DNA of 24,684 bases from Gracilaria domingensis (lineage: Eukaryota; Rhodophyta; Florideophyceae; Gracilariales; Gracilariaceae): positions 60,741 through 85,424 of the forward strand of contig VCMS01000484.1 of NCBI GenBank assembly GCA_022539475.1, given 5' to 3'. This document shows, in pieces, positions 17,797 to 24,684 of the stretch (its first letter is position 1; every line of letters starts with the position of its first letter). The translations under genes were made by a program, and so were the position numbers. The notes beneath the pieces were generated by a model. The model saw only the letters and a program-made list of their open reading frames with translations. It was not told the DNA's origin and did no database searches.

Positions 17797-18696
17797 ATGT
17801 CTTCCAAGTTGGACTCTCTTCATCTTTCACAGTTCATGAAAGATGATAGGCTACCGCGAGAAGCCTTGGATGCCCTGATCAAAGAGATTGACCGTCTCAC
17901 TCCGATGGCGCACGTCGAGGACCGGACAGATCGCCATAAACGCAAGGTACTCGCAAATGCAGTACAGGGAATACCTTGGGCTCGACATATTCTGTCTCAG
18001 ACCAACTCGAAGCTCTTTCCGTACAGGGCTCTCATGTCAGAGCTTTTCAGCGCAGAGCTGAACAATCGTCAATTTACAGAAGTTCAGAAACGTATGAACA
18101 CCCCCGACAACTCGTCTTCCGCCGACGACGTGCAGTACAGACAAAAGATGTCTACTGTGAACTACTCTCAGGACGATCCAGACGCATATGCTGAGAACGC
18201 CGTCAATTTCTCTGGACAAGGTCGTTTCGGACGAACTCCATCCAGTACATCCACATTCAAACCCGCTGCCACCTTCCCTCGACACCGGCATGGCCCCGGC
18301 CGAAGGAAGCCCAGAGTAGAGCTACCTCCAAACCTAGCCGCATGCTGGAATTGTGAGAAGCAAGGATGCCGACTTTTCATATGCACTGAACCCCGCAATG
18401 AGCACAAGATACGGAGAAACAGAGACAAGGCCAGAAGCTGGTTAAAGCGAAACAGGACGAAAGATGTCAACTTAATTGACGATCCTGAAGGCGCTTTTGT
18501 TATGAATCAACTCGCCGAAACTCTTCTGGTTGAGCCTGACACAGCGCCCTCTACAGACTATCATAATGAAACCCCAGAGTCGGAAAGCCTCTTGGCCAAG
18601 ATCCAGACGTCCCTCATCAGCAATGCGGACTTGGCACGATCTGCCGCACCGGCTCCGTATGGTAATGACGATAATTCTACGGATGAGGGTTTTTAA
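17797..18696 (+). CDS. gag: Copia Gag, C-terminal part with a zinc-knuckle-like motif
   Basis: 299 residues in the same frame as the preceding ORF, from ATG 17797 to TAA 18694-18696. It is mostly helical at the start (SSKLDSLHLSQFM). A Pro/Arg-rich region leads to CWNCEKQGCRLFIC, which fits the retroviral knuckle spacing C-x2-C-x4-x-x4-C but has Cys where His is expected. A basic stretch follows, then an acidic, Ser-rich end. Together with 17017-17787 this is a Gag of about 560 residues. The last sense codons before the stop form a -1 slippery site into pol. Confidence 0.8.
   Translation: MSSKLDSLHLSQFMKDDRLPREALDALIKEIDRLTPMAHVEDRTDRHKRKVLANAVQGIPWARHILSQTNSKLFPYRALMSELFSAELNNRQFTEVQKRMNTPDNSSSADDVQYRQKMSTVNYSQDDPDAYAENAVNFSGQGRFGRTPSSTSTFKPAATFPRHRHGPGRRKPRVELPPNLAACWNCEKQGCRLFICTEPRNEHKIRRNRDKARSWLKRNRTKDVNLIDDPEGAFVMNQLAETLLVEPDTAPSTDYHNETPESESLLAKIQTSLISNADLARSAAPAPYGNDDNSTDEGF
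18687..18693 (+). promoter_or_regulatory. -1 ribosomal frameshift site GGGTTTT
   Basis: In the gag frame the codons are GAG GGT TTT TAA, so G_GGT_TTT matches the X_XXY_YYZ rule and the gag stop follows at once. A -1 slip gives GGG TTT TTA and continues in the open pol frame, which itself opens at 18687 right after a TGA (18684-18686). The agreement of heptamer, stop position and pol frame is strong evidence for programmed frameshifting. Confidence 0.8.
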
Positions 18697-21600
18697 TTGG
18701 GGATCGCAATGGCCGCTCTTTCCCCACTCAAAGGCCCACAAAACCACCCGACGCTCATCGCTCCCAGTTTTCATCGAACTACTCAACCTGTTACGCGCCA
18801 AAATGGGCGTTGCGCAAACGCAGAAGCTCCCACGCAACCCCACAATCTCCATTTGCGCGACGTATTGTGAAAGAGGTACTGAACTTCAGTGCTAAAAGTC
18901 CCACAGGAAAACAGTACCCCTCAAGCGTCTTTGAAGGAGCATGCGTCGATCCAGGTGCGCACAAATCCGTTTGCGACTTGGCACAAGCACGAGCTTATTG
19001 CACGTCAGCGGGATTGAAGCTGAAACTATCTCCTTCTCCTTATGCTTTCAAGTTTGGGGACGGATACAGAAACAGCCTTGGAAACATGCCCGCCCGCATA
19101 CCCACCCCAGACGGCACCTTCATCTCAATCAACATTGACGTTGTGTCCGCGGACATTCCTTTTCTGATTGGACTAGAAGTTTTGGATCGTTTTGGACTTT
19201 ACCCAAACAACGTTACAAACCAGCTCGTTCATCATCGTGCAGGATGGTTGCTACCACTTAAACGCAAGCACAGACACCTCTTCTTGGAATGGAGCTTACC
19301 GTCAATCCTCTACACTCGATCCGAACTACAGAAGCTACACGAACACTTTTTCCATCCTAGCGCCGGAAAGCTCCTAAACCTCTTAAAACGCTCTAAGCCC
19401 GATGATCTTTCGCCGGATACCAAACGTCTTTTGCAAGACATTTCGAACAAGTGTGCTTCATGCCAGCGGTTCTCCTCCCGACCCTTTCGCTTCCGTGTTT
19501 CTATTCCCGAGGAAAACATTCAGTTCAATCAGGAGATCGCCCTAGACCTGATGTTTCTGAAGTATGGTAAGAAGAAACGAATACCTGTCTTTCACATCGT
19601 CGATACGCAAACGCATTACCAGAATGCCGTGATTCTCAAAGGGGAATCCGCGAAGGACATTTGGGACGCATTTCTGGAAGCCTGGGTCACTACTTATACT
19701 GGTTTTCCCTCAGTCATGCGTGTAGATCGCGGCTCCGCATTCACCTCTAAGTATTGGGGAAATTGCACAATGGAATACGGCATTGAACTTCGCATTTCAG
19801 GCGTCCAATCCCACAACAGCATTGGATCAGGTGAGCGTTACCATGCTCCTCTCAGGAGGATATTCAACACCGTCCGCCATGAATGCCCGTCTCTAGACGC
19901 GGATCTTGCCCTTCGTTACGCAGTGAAAGGTATCAATGACACAATGGGACCCGAAGGACTCGTCCCATCGTTACTTGTGTACGGAACATTGCCCCGTTTT
20001 CCCATCCCCACATCCACAGTTCCAAATCAACAAGAGCGATTACGTGCCCTTGAAGCAGCTCGACGCGAAATGGCCTCCATCACTGCCAAACTACGCATTC
20101 AACAGGCCCTTCGCTCCAAAATCCCGCCCGCCACCAGATACCTCTTGGAACCAGGTCAACGTGTCTTGGTCTACGACGAAAAGTTGAAACACTGGACTGG
20201 CCCCTACACTATCCTAAAGTTGGTGGGTAAACAAGTTTCCGTGGACGTGGACGGAAGAACGGCTCATTACAGTATAGCACACGTGCTCCCAGATCCCACA
20301 GAAGTAGGTGATGATGAGTTGAGTCGCCTTCACCAAGGTTTGAACTGCTTCAGGTCGAATTCGGTTCCTTCGGTCCACATCACAGAGATATTAAGCCCCT
20401 CTGACTTCCGTGGCAACCTTCAGCTTTTTGACGATTCTAAAGCTCAAGAGCTCGCCGGCCTTGCCAAACGTGGTGTGTACGAAGTCATTTGCCGTGAAGA
20501 ACTTGATCCTACTGTACCGCACAACATACTTGGTGGCCGGTTTGCTCTATCGATCAAGAACACAGACTCTGATAACGAGATTTACAAAGCTCGTTTCATT
20601 GTGCAAGGACATACCGACTCCGAGAAGCTGCGATTAGTACACCCAAGCACCACCTTGAAACAGTCTTCAATTCGTCTACTTATCGCGATAGCAGCTATTT
20701 TTGGTTTCCCTGTATGGTCCCAAGACGTGTCCCAAGCATATCTACAATCTGCTGACAAGCTCATGCGGGACATATACATACGCCCGACAGCCGAATTCTG
20801 CCTCTCAGAGGACAAACTACTCAAATTGCTAAAACCTCTTTACGGTTTAAGCGATTCAGGAGACTACTGGAATCGTACTTTTGCAAATCACCTTCGCCAA
20901 GACCTGATGATGATGCCGACCCCCGGAGACCTGTCCCTATTTTTCAAAGTCGTCCATGACAAACTAGAAGGACTAACAGGCGCGTATGTAGATGATACAA
21001 TCAGTACCGGTACCGCTTCTTTCGACAACTCCTCCCGCATTACGGAAACAAGATTTGACTCCAAGCCCCGCGTCTACGACAATTTCAGGTTTGCCGGAAT
21101 TGATATCACAAACAGCGATAATGGTTACAAACTTCAGCAGACCAAGTTTGCCTCTCGAATCGAACTCCTTGAAGCTACTGCCACGTTCCCTCAGTTCCGC
21201 TCGAAACGTCAAGAACTTGCTTGGTTAGTTCATACGAGGCCTGACATTGCTGCAACCGTTAACCTCCTCGCCCAAGTAACTGAAGCCCAATTCGGAAAGC
21301 CCTACATTGATCAGATTAACATTTTGATCCGCCGCATACACGCCTCTGCAGACCGCGGTATCTTACAAAGGCGTTTGGATTTGAAGACGTTGCATATTAG
21401 GGTGTACAGTGATAGTTCTTTTGCGAATACACCCTCGCAACACTCACAACTCGGTTATTTAATCGCACTTTGTGATCACACTGGTCACCACAACATCGTA
21501 CACTATACCAGCTACAACAGCCGCCGCCGAGTTCGTTCAGTAATGGGAGCTGAACTATACGCTTTTTCAGACGCATTTGATCTCGCCTATCTTTTCAAAC

Positions 21601-21917
21601 GAGAACTGCAGTCTATGCTCAAGCAACATATTCCTCTTGTAATGCTGACTGATAGCGATTCGGTCTTCAAAACAATCATCAAGAGCACAACTACATCTGA
21701 GAAACGTTTAATGCTGGACATACAAGCCGCGCGTGAGGCGTACAGCTGCTTCGAAATTGACGACATTGGCTGGATTCGCAGCTCTGACGACCCAGCAGAT
21801 GGTTTGACGAAGTTGACTCGCTGTCATCCGCTAGAAGAATTACTGGAAACTGGAAAGGTCACAGTTCCTGTCCAGCAGTGGATAATAAGGTCAAGTGAGA
21901 ACATTCGACAGTCGTAA
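18687..21917 (+). CDS. pol: Copia Pol polyprotein (protease, integrase, RT, RNase H)
   Basis: Open frame from the frameshift site to TAA 21915-21917, about 1076 residues. There is no credible own start, so expression via the -1 frameshift is expected. Numbering from the TTG codon at 18810: protease active site DPG at 47-49 (Pro in place of Thr/Ser) with IPFLIG at 116-121. Pre-integrase zinc-binding residues are His177/His179/His182 candidates with Cys215 and Cys218. Integrase Asp246, Asp306 and Glu342 have the 35-residue spacing, and a GPY is near 464-466. Reverse transcriptase runs about 565-830 with YVDD at 726-729. RNase H has Asp868 (YSDSSFAN), Glu915 and Asp948, with DDPADG near the end. 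All catalytic positions are kept. The stop lies only 25 bp before the 3' LTR. The polypurine tract there is weak (TTGAAAAA). Confidence 0.93.
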   Translation, partial: GFLIGDRNGRSFPTQRPTKPPDAHRSQFSSNYSTCYAPKWALRKRRSSHATPQSPFARRIVKEVLNFSAKSPTGKQYPSSVFEGACVDPGAHKSVCDLAQARAYCTSAGLKLKLSPSPYAFKFGDGYRNSLGNMPARIPTPDGTFISINIDVVSADIPFLIGLEVLDRFGLYPNNVTNQLVHHRAGWLLPLKRKHRHLFLEWSLPSILYTRSELQKLHEHFFHPSAGKLLNLLKRSKPDDLSPDTKRLLQDISNKCASCQRFSSRPFRFRVSIPEENIQFNQEIALDLMFLKYGKKKRIPVFHIVDTQTHYQNAVILKGESAKDIWDAFLEAWVTTYTGFPSVMRVDRGSAFTSKYWGNCTMEYGIELRISGVQSHNSIGSGERYHAPLRRIFNTVRHECPSLDADLALRYAVKGINDTMGPEGLVPSLLVYGTLPRFPIPTSTVPNQQERLRALEAARREMASITAKLRIQQALRSKIPPATRYLLEPGQRVLVYDEKLKHWTGPYTILKLVGKQVSVDVDGRTAHYSIAHVLPDPTEVGDDELSRLHQGLNCFRSNSVPSVHITEILSPSDFRGNLQLFDDSKAQELAGLAKRGVYEVICREELDPTVPHNILGGRFALSIKNTDSDNEIYKARFIVQGHTDSEKLRLVHPSTTLKQSSIRLLIAIAAIFGFPVWSQDVSQAYLQSADKLMRDIYIRPTAEFCLSEDKLLKLLKPLYGLSDSGDYWNRTFANHLRQDLMMMPTPGDLSLFFKVVHDKLEGLTGAYVDDTISTGTASFDNSSRITETRFDSKPRVYDNFRFAGIDITNSDNGYKLQQTKFASRIELLEATATFPQFRSKRQELAWLVHTRPDIAATVNLLAQVTEAQFGKPYIDQINILIRRIHASADRGILQRRLDLKTLHIRVYSDSSFANTPSQHSQLGYLIALCDHTGHHNIVHYTSYNSRRRVRSVMGAELYAFSDAFDLAYLFKRELQSMLKQHIPLVMLTDSDSVFKTIIKSTTTSEKRLMLDIQAAREAYSCFEIDDIGWIRSSDDPADGLTKLTRCHPLEELLETGKVTVPVQQWIIRSSENIRQS
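18698..18726 (+). other. Possible frameshift-stimulating stem-loop or pseudoknot
   Basis: TGGGGA at 18698-18703 pairs with TCCCCA at 18721-18726, four bases after the slippery heptamer. The 17-nt loop contains GGCC, which can pair with a GGCC in AAAGGCCCA about eight bases downstream, making an H-type pseudoknot. The short spacer is slightly below the usual 5-9 nt. Predicted by eye only. Confidence 0.45.
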
Positions 21918-21942
21918 TGTCGACGTCTTGAAAAATGCCGAC

Positions 21943-22255
21943 TGTTGATCCTACAAGTCCGTGACTACTTGCGTCGACATTACATCTTCTTTGTCGATAC
22001 TCTTCGAACACTATGGTATCGATATTAGTCCATCGCACTGTGCGGATAACTTGCGTAGCTACTTAGCAGTCCAGGCTAGGCTCGTTGTCGCCTTCTAGCC
22101 CGGATAGGAATCTAGTCGCAACAGTAAAGCATACTGCAAGAGCAAGCAGACCTGTGTCGTTGCTCGCGTTTTCCTCCGCTCAGAGTCCTCGTGGACAGAC
22201 AGGATAGCCAGCGCTCCCTGTCCGAGCACAACAACATCTGTGTTGTTTGTCGACA
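21943..22255 (+). repeat. 3' LTR of the copia element (313 bp)
   Basis: Matches 16662-16976 apart from one substitution and a 2-bp deletion. It ends CGACA at 22255, followed by ACATGACG, which is the resumed gypsy sequence plus the duplicated bases. Confidence 0.93.
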
Positions 22256-22256
22256 A

Positions 22257-24092
22257 CATGACGTCCTGGACGTGTGTTAGGTGGTCATCAAGGTTATCGG
22301 AGAACACTATGATATCGTCAAGATACACCAAGCAGGTCTTCCACTTCAATCGAGCCAAGAGGATATCGATAGCACGTTGAAACGTAGCCGGTGCGTTGGT
22401 TAATCCGAACGGCATTCGTTTAAACCGGTACAAACCTTGGTGGCACACAAAAGCAGTTTTGTCCTTATCCTTTTCACGGATCGGAACTTGCCAGTATCCC
22501 CAATTGGCATCCAAGGCGGTGAACACTGTAGCAATCCCAAGCGAGTCAATGTATTCGTCCATCCTGGGTATGGGATAAACGTCTTTGACGGTGACCGAAT
22601 TTAGACGACGGTAATCAATACAGAATCGCCATGATCCGTCCGCTTTTGGAACTAGCACCACGGGTGAGGCCCAAGCGGATTGAGCTGCCTCTATGACGCC
22701 AGCGCGTAACATCTTCTCAACCTGAGATTGCTCTTCTTCCCTAGCTTTGGGACCAGCCCGGTATGGGTGTTGGGAAATGGGGCTAGTACCTGGAAGTAGG
22801 TCAATACGGTGTTCCGTGATTCCAATTGTCCCAAGGGATCCATCCCACATGGGTGTGAACTCCCTCAACATTTCTCTTAGCTTACCTCTATGAGATTCAG
22901 GTACATGATCAAAATTCAACTGTTCCAGTTCCTTGACAGGGTCTGTATCTTCCGTTCCTGGTGGCAACGCTTTACCCTCGGTGGGTGCCAGCGATTTGGT
23001 AACTTCGCTCGCCGGGGTAACCGATGCGGTAAAAGCGGTTTCCGCTGATCCCTCCCACTCCTTAGCATCGGTTATACCGAGAACATCCGCAACGGGTATC
23101 TTCGTCGGTACGATGGCAGCAGGGTGTGGGAGAGTGGTACAAAGGATTTGGTTTTTAGCTAACCACTGTCGGGTTGTGCCAAAGTTGGCGACCAAAACTC
23201 TGAATGGTTTGTCGGGTTCCACCGAGATTACTCCGTTCGCCAAAGCGAGTTGCTTTTGATCATACAATGATGGCAATGGTTGTACCACACGTAGACCAGA
23301 CTGCTTAGTAGTTATGGTGACCCAAACTTGGGATTGCGCAGGGATTGCGATGGCATGAGCCACATGGAGCTTAGATGATACCGGGTCGACGGTTGGAACT
23401 TCCTGTGCAGCAGGAAGCGGGACGCGCTTGCGTGTAGCTCTCTTTAGCGGTTTCCTTACAATCGGTATTTCGGAACCATCATCCATGGTAACAACTCGAG
23501 CTCGAGGTCGAATCGCTTCAACAAAACGATCACAAAAGTCACAACCGAGTATCACCGGTGCGGCAATGCTTTTGCAAACCATGAAATCCACTTTAACCAT
23601 ACAGGTTCCTAATCGTACCATGAGAGGTATGTACCCAAGAGTACGCAACGGGTTATTGTTGGCATCCGCGATGTCCAAACCTGGACCATGACGAATTTCA
23701 TCCCGTAGCGCGGGTGGCACCAACTCAAGGTGAATCAGGTTCGGTGCAGCTCCTGTATCCAACACAGACAACTGTCGAACCATGAACTGGTTAGACAAGC
23801 CAAGATCGGCATAAACTTTGTAGTTTCTCTTGGCTATCACAAGAACTCTTTCCGGAATACGGAGATTACGGGACCGTATCCACGGACGACGTAGAACCGA
23901 AAGGTGTTCTGAGCTCACGTCAGTTGTAGCCGCTATCCTTGAAAGGATTCTAACAGCTGGGGAGCGAAGCTGTGACGCCTCGGGCGCCTTCAACTTCGGC
24001 TCGGAAGGCGCCCCTCCCGTAGGGGAAACTCCTGAAGTCAGTTTTTCTGAACGGGGCTCACCGAATTCGGTGCGTGAACTCCGTTCGGGGGC
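22257..24092 (-). pseudogene. pol: Gypsy Pol 5' part, copy B (protease and most of RT)
   Basis: On the minus strand the pol frame opens after a TAG at 24093-24095, overlaps the end of gag, and runs through the protease DTG and the RT up to just past YLDD (DNLDDHLTHVQDVM), where copia interrupts it. It reads on into the copia LTR for about 55 codons. Differences from copy A include Asp to Gly, Glu to Lys, Ser to Pro, His to Arg twice, Ser to Ile, Phe to Leu and Arg to Gln, several clustered in the RT. The protease could still fold, but the RT is truncated. Confidence 0.9.
24058..24092 (-). other. Gag-pol overlap with a cytosine run, copy B
   Basis: On the minus strand the overlap begins GGC CCC CGA in the gag frame (run of five C, complement of 24087-24091). 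A +1 slip on CCC-C would enter pol. Copy A has six C at the same place (727-732), giving the third frame relation. This is a candidate recoding site or a length-variable homopolymer. Confidence 0.4.
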
Positions 24093-24684
24093 CTAACTGA
24101 ACCCCATGCGTGGGTACTTCGCCTTGAACCTGGTTCGAAGGTGCCTGTGCCGGAACGGAGGGCTGAGCATAGACCGGAACCGGTAATCCCAGTTCAGCTC
24201 TGGCCTTATCATATTCCTTTCGTGGAACAGATTCCTTTTCCTCGGGCGTGAGGGCGTCGTAATACGCAATAATTTTTGGCCTGTGCGACGGCGGAAATAC
24301 GCACTGCGTCGATACGTGACCTGGAAGGTAGCACTGGTAACATATGACCGAGGCCGGTTTGTCGCGAGGGCGATTGTCCACTCGACGTTGTGGTGCTGTG
24401 TCCTTCCACCCTGGACGGTTCAGACGCGACGAATTGTTAGCGTAACGCAGCGAGGCTGCAGGCACCCGGACACCTTGGGCATACAATGCGGTGTCTTCTT
24501 CCGTGCTCGGAATCGAGGTTGACGGCAGGTCCGTAGATCCGTAAGAATCGGGGTTACTTCCGATGAAGTGGACGTTATCAGCATCACGACAGCGGTTTTC
24601 ACGTCGCAAAACCGACATCGCTGGTGACTGAACTCTCCGCGAGTAGCGCTTTCGAGGGCGCTGCCCGGGTTGCGGCTCGATACG
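24058..24684 (-). CDS. gag: Gypsy Gag C-terminal part, copy B (runs off window)
   Basis: Minus-strand frame open from the right edge to TGA 24058-24060, 208 residues visible. It holds one complete zinc knuckle, CYQCYLPGHVSTQC, of C-x2-C-x4-H-x4-C type, which binds element RNA in nucleocapsid. Before it is a Ser/Arg/Pro-rich region; after it are a charged segment (YYDALTPEEKESVPRKEYDKARAELG) and a Pro/Gln/Val-rich tail. There is an internal ATG at 24618, but the frame continues upstream, so the start and capsid part lie outside the window. Gag overlaps the pol frame by about 35 bp and pol lies in the +1 frame, which suggests frameshifting. Confidence 0.85.
   Translation of the reverse strand, partial: RIEPQPGQRPRKRYSRRVQSPAMSVLRRENRCRDADNVHFIGSNPDSYGSTDLPSTSIPSTEEDTALYAQGVRVPAASLRYANNSSRLNRPGWKDTAPQRRVDNRPRDKPASVICYQCYLPGHVSTQCVFPPSHRPKIIAYYDALTPEEKESVPRKEYDKARAELGLPVPVYAQPSVPAQAPSNQVQGEVPTHGVQLGPRTEFTHRIR

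Larger units (their letters stand above)
16662..22255 (+). mobile_element. Ty1/copia LTR retrotransposon nested in gypsy copy B
   Basis: A 5594-bp element bounded by LTRs of 315 and 313 bp that begin TGTTGATCC and end TTGTCGACA. It lies opposite in direction to its host element. Protease-integrase-RT-RNase H order identifies Ty1/copia (Pseudoviridae). The uninterrupted site is known from copy A: CAT at 16659-16661 is repeated at 22257-22259, and a fourth base differs (TCAT left, ACAT right), so the target duplication is 4 bp with one change, or 5 bp if the LTR end is set one base earlier. The LTRs differ by one substitution and a 2-bp indel, which indicates a recent insertion. Confidence 0.95.
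9773..24170 (-). repeat. Right arm of the 8.8-kb inverted repeat
   Basis: This is the mirror of 648-9447, with the copia element nested inside. Identity starts exactly at the LTR end (TGTGGGGC on the + strand) and ends at 24170, after which copy B continues into gag while copy A changes to host DNA. Confidence 0.92.
9773..24684 (-). mobile_element. Ty3/gypsy LTR retrotransposon, copy B, interrupted by copia
   Basis: This is the same element as copy A in reverse orientation: 3' LTR 9773-10746, antisense ORFs, chromodomain ORF, pol and gag, continuing past the right edge of the window where its 5' LTR should be. Pol is split by a Ty1/copia element at 16662-22255 and carries an extra C near 15161-15162 that breaks the integrase frame. 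It is therefore non-autonomous, although gag, chromodomain and antisense ORFs remain open. Confidence 0.92.

Noticed and set aside
21915..21924. TAATGTCGAC at the end of copia pol, complementary to GTCGACATTA in the LTR (16692-16701)
   Set aside because: A 10-bp match built on the palindrome GTCGAC is weak on its own and has no clear role.
648..24170. Palindromic duplication of one element by replication template switching
   Set aside because: Both arms stop at the exact LTR terminus with a unique spacer between, which fits two separate insertions better; gene conversion may still have acted.
1..24684. tRNA, rRNA, CRISPR arrays or bacterial-type operons
   Set aside because: No cloverleaf, rRNA core motif, regularly spaced short repeats or bacterial gene arrangement was seen.

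Overview
This is eukaryotic DNA made almost entirely of LTR retrotransposons. Reverse transcriptase, integrase, RNase H and chromodomain motifs are readable, no bacterial operon features are seen, and the only host coding sequence is the intron-free 3' end of a gene at 3-179. The species cannot be fixed from the sequence. A Ty3/gypsy element with a chromodomain plus a Ty1/copia element would suit a fungus, a red alga or another protist; I lean to one of these intron-poor lineages without proof.

Layout: 1-647 is host flank (gene tail, then non-coding DNA). 648-9447 is gypsy copy A on the + strand, lacking its 5' LTR and most of gag. 9448-9772 is a 325-bp unique spacer. 9773 to the window end is gypsy copy B on the - strand, nearly identical to A, so the two copies form a tail-to-tail inverted repeat with 8.8-kb arms centred near 9610. 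Copy B is split in its reverse transcriptase by a Ty1/copia element (16662-22255, + strand) with almost identical LTRs, the youngest insertion here. Copy B also has a 1-bp insertion in the integrase region. Its gag runs off the right end of the window.

The gypsy family has an unusual plan. In element orientation it reads gag, pol (protease-RT-RNase H-integrase), about 0.7 kb of unassigned sequence, a separate 80-residue chromodomain ORF, and then two overlapping ORFs on the opposite strand (480 codons plus about 146) facing back towards pol, followed by a polypurine tract and a 974-bp 3' LTR. The antisense proteins match nothing I recognise and are unchanged between the two copies, whereas pol has accumulated at least 15 amino-acid differences, a frameshift and an insertion. 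This antisense module is the best candidate for something undescribed.

The copia element has gag split by one in-frame stop, then a textbook -1 slippery heptamer directly before the gag stop, with a possible stem-loop or pseudoknot downstream, leading into an intact pol (protease-integrase-RT-RNase H). Its leader has no ordinary tRNA primer site. Copy A pol is intact but lacks full gag; copy B carries the surviving gag but its pol is broken; copia has intact pol but interrupted gag. No element in the window looks autonomous as it stands.
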